A stretch of 64,000 nt of DNA from Deltaproteobacteria bacterium (GTDB lineage: Bacteria; Myxococcota_C; UBA6777). Of this stretch, positions 60,905-64,000 are shown piece by piece (position 1 is the first letter of the stretch; each line of letters begins with the position of its first letter). The stretch is taken from positions 49,872-113,871 of the forward strand of contig PCBK01000016.1 in NCBI GenBank assembly GCA_002731275.1, in the 5' to 3' direction. The notes beneath the pieces are model-generated. The model worked only from the letters and a program-made list of their open reading frames with translations, searched no databases and was not told the origin of the DNA. Both the position numbers and the translations under genes were made by a program.

Positions 60905-63484
60905 ATGCCTGTGCTTCCACCCGAATGCGATTCTCTTCCGGAAGGCTCAAAAGAGAAACTCCAATCATTCTATAACGAAACCCTTCCAGCTTTGTCCGGT
61001 GTTGCCGGAACGCGTGAGCGTAAAAAAGCTGCAAACGCGCTCAAAAATTATTTGAAGCGGCTGCAATACTTTGGGGTGTATGAATCGGACGAGGTCCAGT
61101 GGGTTGAAGACCTTGATGCAGCACAAGTCGCACATCAGGCCAGTGTCAAGAGCGCCACACTCGACGAAAGTCGCGAGCTTGCTCTGAAGAGCATCAAGTC
61201 TACAGCCGAAATGCATGGTCGATTGGAAGCGCTCTCCGCTGTTTTGCGTGATGTCAGAAATCGCGTGCTCAATCAACAGCAGGCCTTCTTTGCGCCACAG
61301 GACTGTGCTAATGCCGCCGATGATGCCTCACATGCTGCCGCTTGGCTCGTCGTGAAGGACCTTCAACTCGAACCCTCTCCTTTTGATCCGTTGATCATGA
61401 TCTGGAAGGAAGGCTTTTGGCCCATCGGACCCCTCGCAGGTAAGTTCGTGATTTATTCACCACCTGACGAAGAGATGGCGAGAAAGACGCTCCTTACTTT
61501 CCCCGAAGATGCACAGGTCGCAGAACAGACCCCGGCGCCCGAAGTCCCGGTAGAGCAAACTCCTGCGGCACAGCCAGCGCAAAGCGCTGGTGTCGAAGTT
61601 CCTCAAGCCAGCGCAGGTGATGCTCCAGCCAATACTCCCGTTCCTTCTGGAGACGGTTGGAGTATTCCTATGAGCTGGACACAGGACGATCTACCTGCAG
61701 CAGATGCTGCACCGGTTGAGAGCGCTCCTGCCGAACCTGCACCGTCAGCTATTCAGATCGGTTCTTCGCAAAATCCGGCGCGGCAAACGATGGAGCTTTA
61801 CTCCGCTGATGTTGCCTCTGTTGCCAAAAACATCAGCGAGCAGAAACAAGCTGCGCAAGCACAAACTGCGCAAGCACAAGCTGCGCAACAACCCATACAA
61901 CCAGCGCAGTCTACCTTGCCACCCATGACCGCTATGCAAGGTCCAGGAGCATACCAGGGAGCGGATACAGCACAAGTCGCGATGCCAGTGGGAGGCGGTC
62001 TTCCCCCCATGCCAGGTATGCAACCTGTCCAGCAACAACCCGTTATGCAACAACAACCTGTGCAACAACAGCCTGTTATGCAACAACAGCCTGTTATGCA
62101 ACAACAGCCTGTACAACAACAGCAACCCGTGCAACAGCAGCCCATTCAGCAGCAGCCTGTGCAACAACAACCAGTTCAACCCGTTGTGCAACAGCAACCC
62201 GTTGTACAGCAGCAACCCGTCGCGCAGCAACCTGTGCAGCAGCCTGTCCAACCATCTCCTTCTCAGGTTAATTTACCTGCGAACCAGTTCCAGCAACCAG
62301 CACAACCTGTTGGCTTTGACGGCGCGTTAGAGCAGACAGACATGCCTGAGTTAAAAAAGTCCTCTGGGATGGGCTTGTGGGTATTTTTGTTTTTGTTGAT
62401 CGCTGGTGGAGGTGGGGGTGCTTACTACTATGTTGTGAGTAACTCTGCGAGTGCGTTCTTTGCGAGAGCCCAGGAATTGATCAAGAAAGGGAATTACTTA
62501 AAGGCTGCCCCCGTTTTGCAGGATGTGCTCAAGAAGGAGCCAGGTTTCAAGGGGGCGCATCGTCTACTTGGTGATTGTTTTTGGCAGATGAACCAGGAAG
62601 ATAAAGCCCTCACTGCTTACCAAAAAGCGACGACCGCCAACCCTGGAGATGGTATCGCTTTGCGTAATCTTGGTATCTTGCTGCGTAAAAAGGGACGTTT
62701 GGAAGAGGCACGGGCACAACTTTCAAAAGCGTCCAGTCTGTTGAGCGCAGATCTTCACGTTTGGGCCAATCTCGGAAACGTGCAGGCCCGACTCGGGAAG
62801 CTGGGAAAAGCCACAAAGAGCCTGAAACAGGCACTTCGTATCAAAGGAGACTTTTCGCCTGCGCTGAATGATCTGGGTTCGATCTACTTGAGACAAGCAC
62901 AAACGGCGATGCAAATTGCTGCCACCCCAAATGAGATTCCACCCCAAGCGATGGCTTTGCTCCAAGATGCTGAACGAGTTTACCGCAAAGCTATTCAGGG
63001 TGACAAAAAGGCTGTGTACTTCAGAAACCTCGGGGATGCTCTCTCACTCAAAGCCGTTCCTCTCAAAAAAGATGAACTAAAGCAGCAGGAGACCTTGATC
63101 TCTCAAGCCTACACATCAGGGCGAAATACTGATCCAAATGAACCTTCGTTGCTCAATAACTTTGGTGTGTTGTTGCTGAAGAAGACGGAATATACACAGG
63201 CCATCCCGCTGCTCCAAAAGGCTGTTGATGCTTACAAGGAGTTGCACCAAAAGAAAGAGACCGAGACGACGAAGAAGCAGCTCGCTTCGGCTCTGTACAA
63301 TTTTGGTGTTGCGCTCGAAGGGAACAAGCAACATCCTCAATCCATCGTAGCCTACCAACAATACCTGCGTCTTTACCCACAAGACGGCGACGTATACTGT
63401 CGCCTCGCCAAACTCTTTCGTCTCACACGAAAACGTACCAAAGCTCGACTGTTTGGTCGACAGTGCCGAAAACTCTCCAAGTAA
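60905..63484 (+). CDS. Q-rich single-pass membrane protein with TPR domain
   Basis: 859 residues. Residues 1-190 are a helical domain followed by a conserved-looking DPLIMIWKEGFWPIGPLAGKFVIYSPP motif. Residues about 200-350 are Ala/Pro/Glu-rich. Residues about 375-448 are a low-complexity PVQQQ/PVMQQQ repeat. One membrane helix lies at about 489-511 (GLWVFLFLLIAGGGGGAYYYVV), and from 515 onward are TPRs (GNYLKAAPVLQDVLKKEPGFKGAHRLLGDC; GRLEEARAQLSKASSLL; KLGKATKSLKQALRIKG). The N-terminal part is cytoplasmic and the TPR domain extracytoplasmic by this topology. ATG 60905 has GAGGA nine bases upstream. ATG 60896 is too close and the hydrophobic stretch before it is non-coding in character. Protein-interaction scaffold, function unknown. 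Confidence 0.8.
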   Translation: MPVLPPECDSLPEGSKEKLQSFYNETLPALSGVAGTRERKKAANALKNYLKRLQYFGVYESDEVQWVEDLDAAQVAHQASVKSATLDESRELALKSIKSTAEMHGRLEALSAVLRDVRNRVLNQQQAFFAPQDCANAADDASHAAAWLVVKDLQLEPSPFDPLIMIWKEGFWPIGPLAGKFVIYSPPDEEMARKTLLTFPEDAQVAEQTPAPEVPVEQTPAAQPAQSAGVEVPQASAGDAPANTPVPSGDGWSIPMSWTQDDLPAADAAPVESAPAEPAPSAIQIGSSQNPARQTMELYSADVASVAKNISEQKQAAQAQTAQAQAAQQPIQPAQSTLPPMTAMQGPGAYQGADTAQVAMPVGGGLPPMPGMQPVQQQPVMQQQPVQQQPVMQQQPVMQQQPVQQQQPVQQQPIQQQPVQQQPVQPVVQQQPVVQQQPVAQQPVQQPVQPSPSQVNLPANQFQQPAQPVGFDGALEQTDMPELKKSSGMGLWVFLFLLIAGGGGGAYYYVVSNSASAFFARAQELIKKGNYLKAAPVLQDVLKKEPGFKGAHRLLGDCFWQMNQEDKALTAYQKATTANPGDGIALRNLGILLRKKGRLEEARAQLSKASSLLSADLHVWANLGNVQARLGKLGKATKSLKQALRIKGDFSPALNDLGSIYLRQAQTAMQIAATPNEIPPQAMALLQDAERVYRKAIQGDKKAVYFRNLGDALSLKAVPLKKDELKQQETLISQAYTSGRNTDPNEPSLLNNFGVLLLKKTEYTQAIPLLQKAVDAYKELHQKKETETTKKQLASALYNFGVALEGNKQHPQSIVAYQQYLRLYPQDGDVYCRLAKLFRLTRKRTKARLFGRQCRKLSK

Positions 63485-63715
63485 CATCCCCACAATTCTC
63501 GAATCTTTAAATTTGATCCAGGGGAAGTTGCACTTGTGTCTTCGCAAAGTGCACCCGAATACACGGCAACAATCCCTCGTGGCAATACGTATGTCGCAAG
63601 CGACATCCTTCAAATGCTCGATTGCTCAGGTAACATATGCGGTTGTCATTTGCTTCATTCACTTTGCAACCACCCCTTCGACAAACCTCTCCATCCCCCT
63701 AGGCCTTCGGCTCTT

Positions 63716-63752
63716 CCCCCTTCCTCTCCATCCTCTGGAGAATGGAAGGGGG
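63716..63752. repeat. Long C/G-rich hairpin within the tandem repeat
   Basis: CCCCCTTCC (63716-63724) pairs perfectly with GGAAGGGGG (63744-63752). Inside, TCTCCA pairs with TGGAGA around TCCTC. The 15 pairs, apart from an AT bulge, are continuous. The copy in unit 2 begins at the window edge. Confidence 0.6.
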
Positions 63753-63759
63753 AGTGCTT

Positions 63760-63777
63760 ATACCGTGTACACGGTAT
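63760..63777. promoter_or_regulatory. Perfect 18-base palindrome
   Basis: ATACCGTGTACACGGTAT has no loop, so it is a DNA site or cruciform, not a hairpin. It stands between the C/G hairpin of repeat copy 1 and the start of copy 2. Confidence 0.45.
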
Positions 63778-64000
63778 TTAGCTTGAGTTCTGATCCAGGC
63801 GCAGTTGCACTTGTGCCTTCGCAAAGTGCACCCGAATACACGTTACAAATCCCTCAGGGCAATACGGATACTGCAAGCAGTATCCTTCAAACGCTCGACT
63901 GCTCAGACAACATATGCGGTTGTCATTTGCTTCATTCACTTTGCAACCACCCCTTCTACAAACCTCTCCATCCCCCTGGCCTCCGGCCTTCCCCCTTCCT

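Larger units (their letters stand above)
63514..64000. repeat. 277-bp tandem repeat with covarying stem, continuing past window
   Basis: The unit starting TGATCCAGG at 63514 recurs at 63791, a period of 277 bases, and the second copy runs off the end. A 48-base block (AACATATGCGG...CACCCCTTC) is identical in both. ATGTCGC-AA-GCGACAT (63591-63606) is ATACTGC-AA-GCAGTAT in copy 2 (63868-63883). Three pairs change in a compensated way. TGCACTT...AAGTGCA also forms in each copy. Frames are open but nearly all differences are amino-acid changing, so coding is unlikely. Confidence 0.75.

Noticed and set aside
61745..62251. Minus-strand Leu- or Cys-rich frames opposite the Q-rich tract
   Set aside because: They are mirror images of CAG/CAA repeats; the plus-strand protein is coherent on both sides of the tract.
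63536..63781. An 81-codon frame in the tandem repeat
   Set aside because: The second copy is open in its own frame too, but differences between copies are almost all amino-acid changing while a stem is preserved by paired changes, so structure is the better explanation.

Overview
This window comes from a myxobacterium-like member of the Myxococcota (former Deltaproteobacteria), with base composition near 50% GC, unusually low for the group. The lineage call is an inference from several features: a giant cysteine-rich surface protein with MopE-like CDGxDxDCDG repeats and a MYXO-CTERM-like tail, many large lipoproteins, two membrane Ser/Thr kinases (one with PEGA domains, one with a Cache sensor), a TrpD2/YbiB-like protein, CsrA, and a LexA gene whose operator resembles the Myxococcus LexA box. 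No phage, insertion sequence, CRISPR array or rRNA operon was seen. Two tRNA genes (Gly-GCC, Cys-GCA) form one transcript.

Layout. 1-5.6 kb: the end of a MopE-repeat surface protein, a TrpD2-like/small-protein pair, a DoxX-like membrane protein, a NUDIX hydrolase and enolase. 5.7-10.4 kb: metH and lexA. LexA appears autoregulated, with its box inside the promoter spacer. 10.6-19 kb: two overlapping TPR-like membrane paralogues, a PEGA Ser/Thr kinase, a DnaQ-like exonuclease, a secreted ComEA-like HhH protein, small or unknown genes, and an orphan membrane protein resembling Pycsar effectors. 19.4-26 kb: the 2202-residue repeat protein. 26-33 kb: a lipoprotein, an O-antigen-ligase-like/TPR protein, an M19 dipeptidase and a Wzz/BY-kinase. 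33.3-42.6 kb: a divergent secreted protein and a tight five-gene operon of unknown function: two exported small proteins, an AMIN-like protein with an arginine-rich tail, an alpha-2-macroglobulin-like protein and a membrane-anchored protein. 42.6-50.4 kb: the Cache kinase, DUF2237 protein, WecD-like acetyltransferase, GST, CrtI/RetSat-like oxidoreductase, a secreted phospholipase A2-like protein with a Lys/Cys repeat tail, and a P-loop protein. 50.5-64 kb: tRNAs, a von Willebrand/ASPM-Hydin lipoprotein, metK behind a long structured leader, a lipid kinase, csrA, a spermidine-synthase-fold membrane protein, and a Q-rich TPR protein followed by a 277-bp tandem repeat running off the window.

How the genes relate. 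Most of the window is unlinked housekeeping genes (eno, metH, lexA, metK, csrA, tRNAs) between cell-envelope genes. metH and metK are the methionine/SAM cycle pair but lie 45 kb apart. The most promising undescribed material is: the five-gene envelope operon (34172-42629), the phospholipase with a cationic tail, the orphan Pycsar-like effector, the metK leader, and two non-coding elements. These are a 173-bp element bounded by perfect 20-bp inverted repeats (30641-30813) and the 277-bp tandem repeat, which carries a stem with three compensated base pairs.
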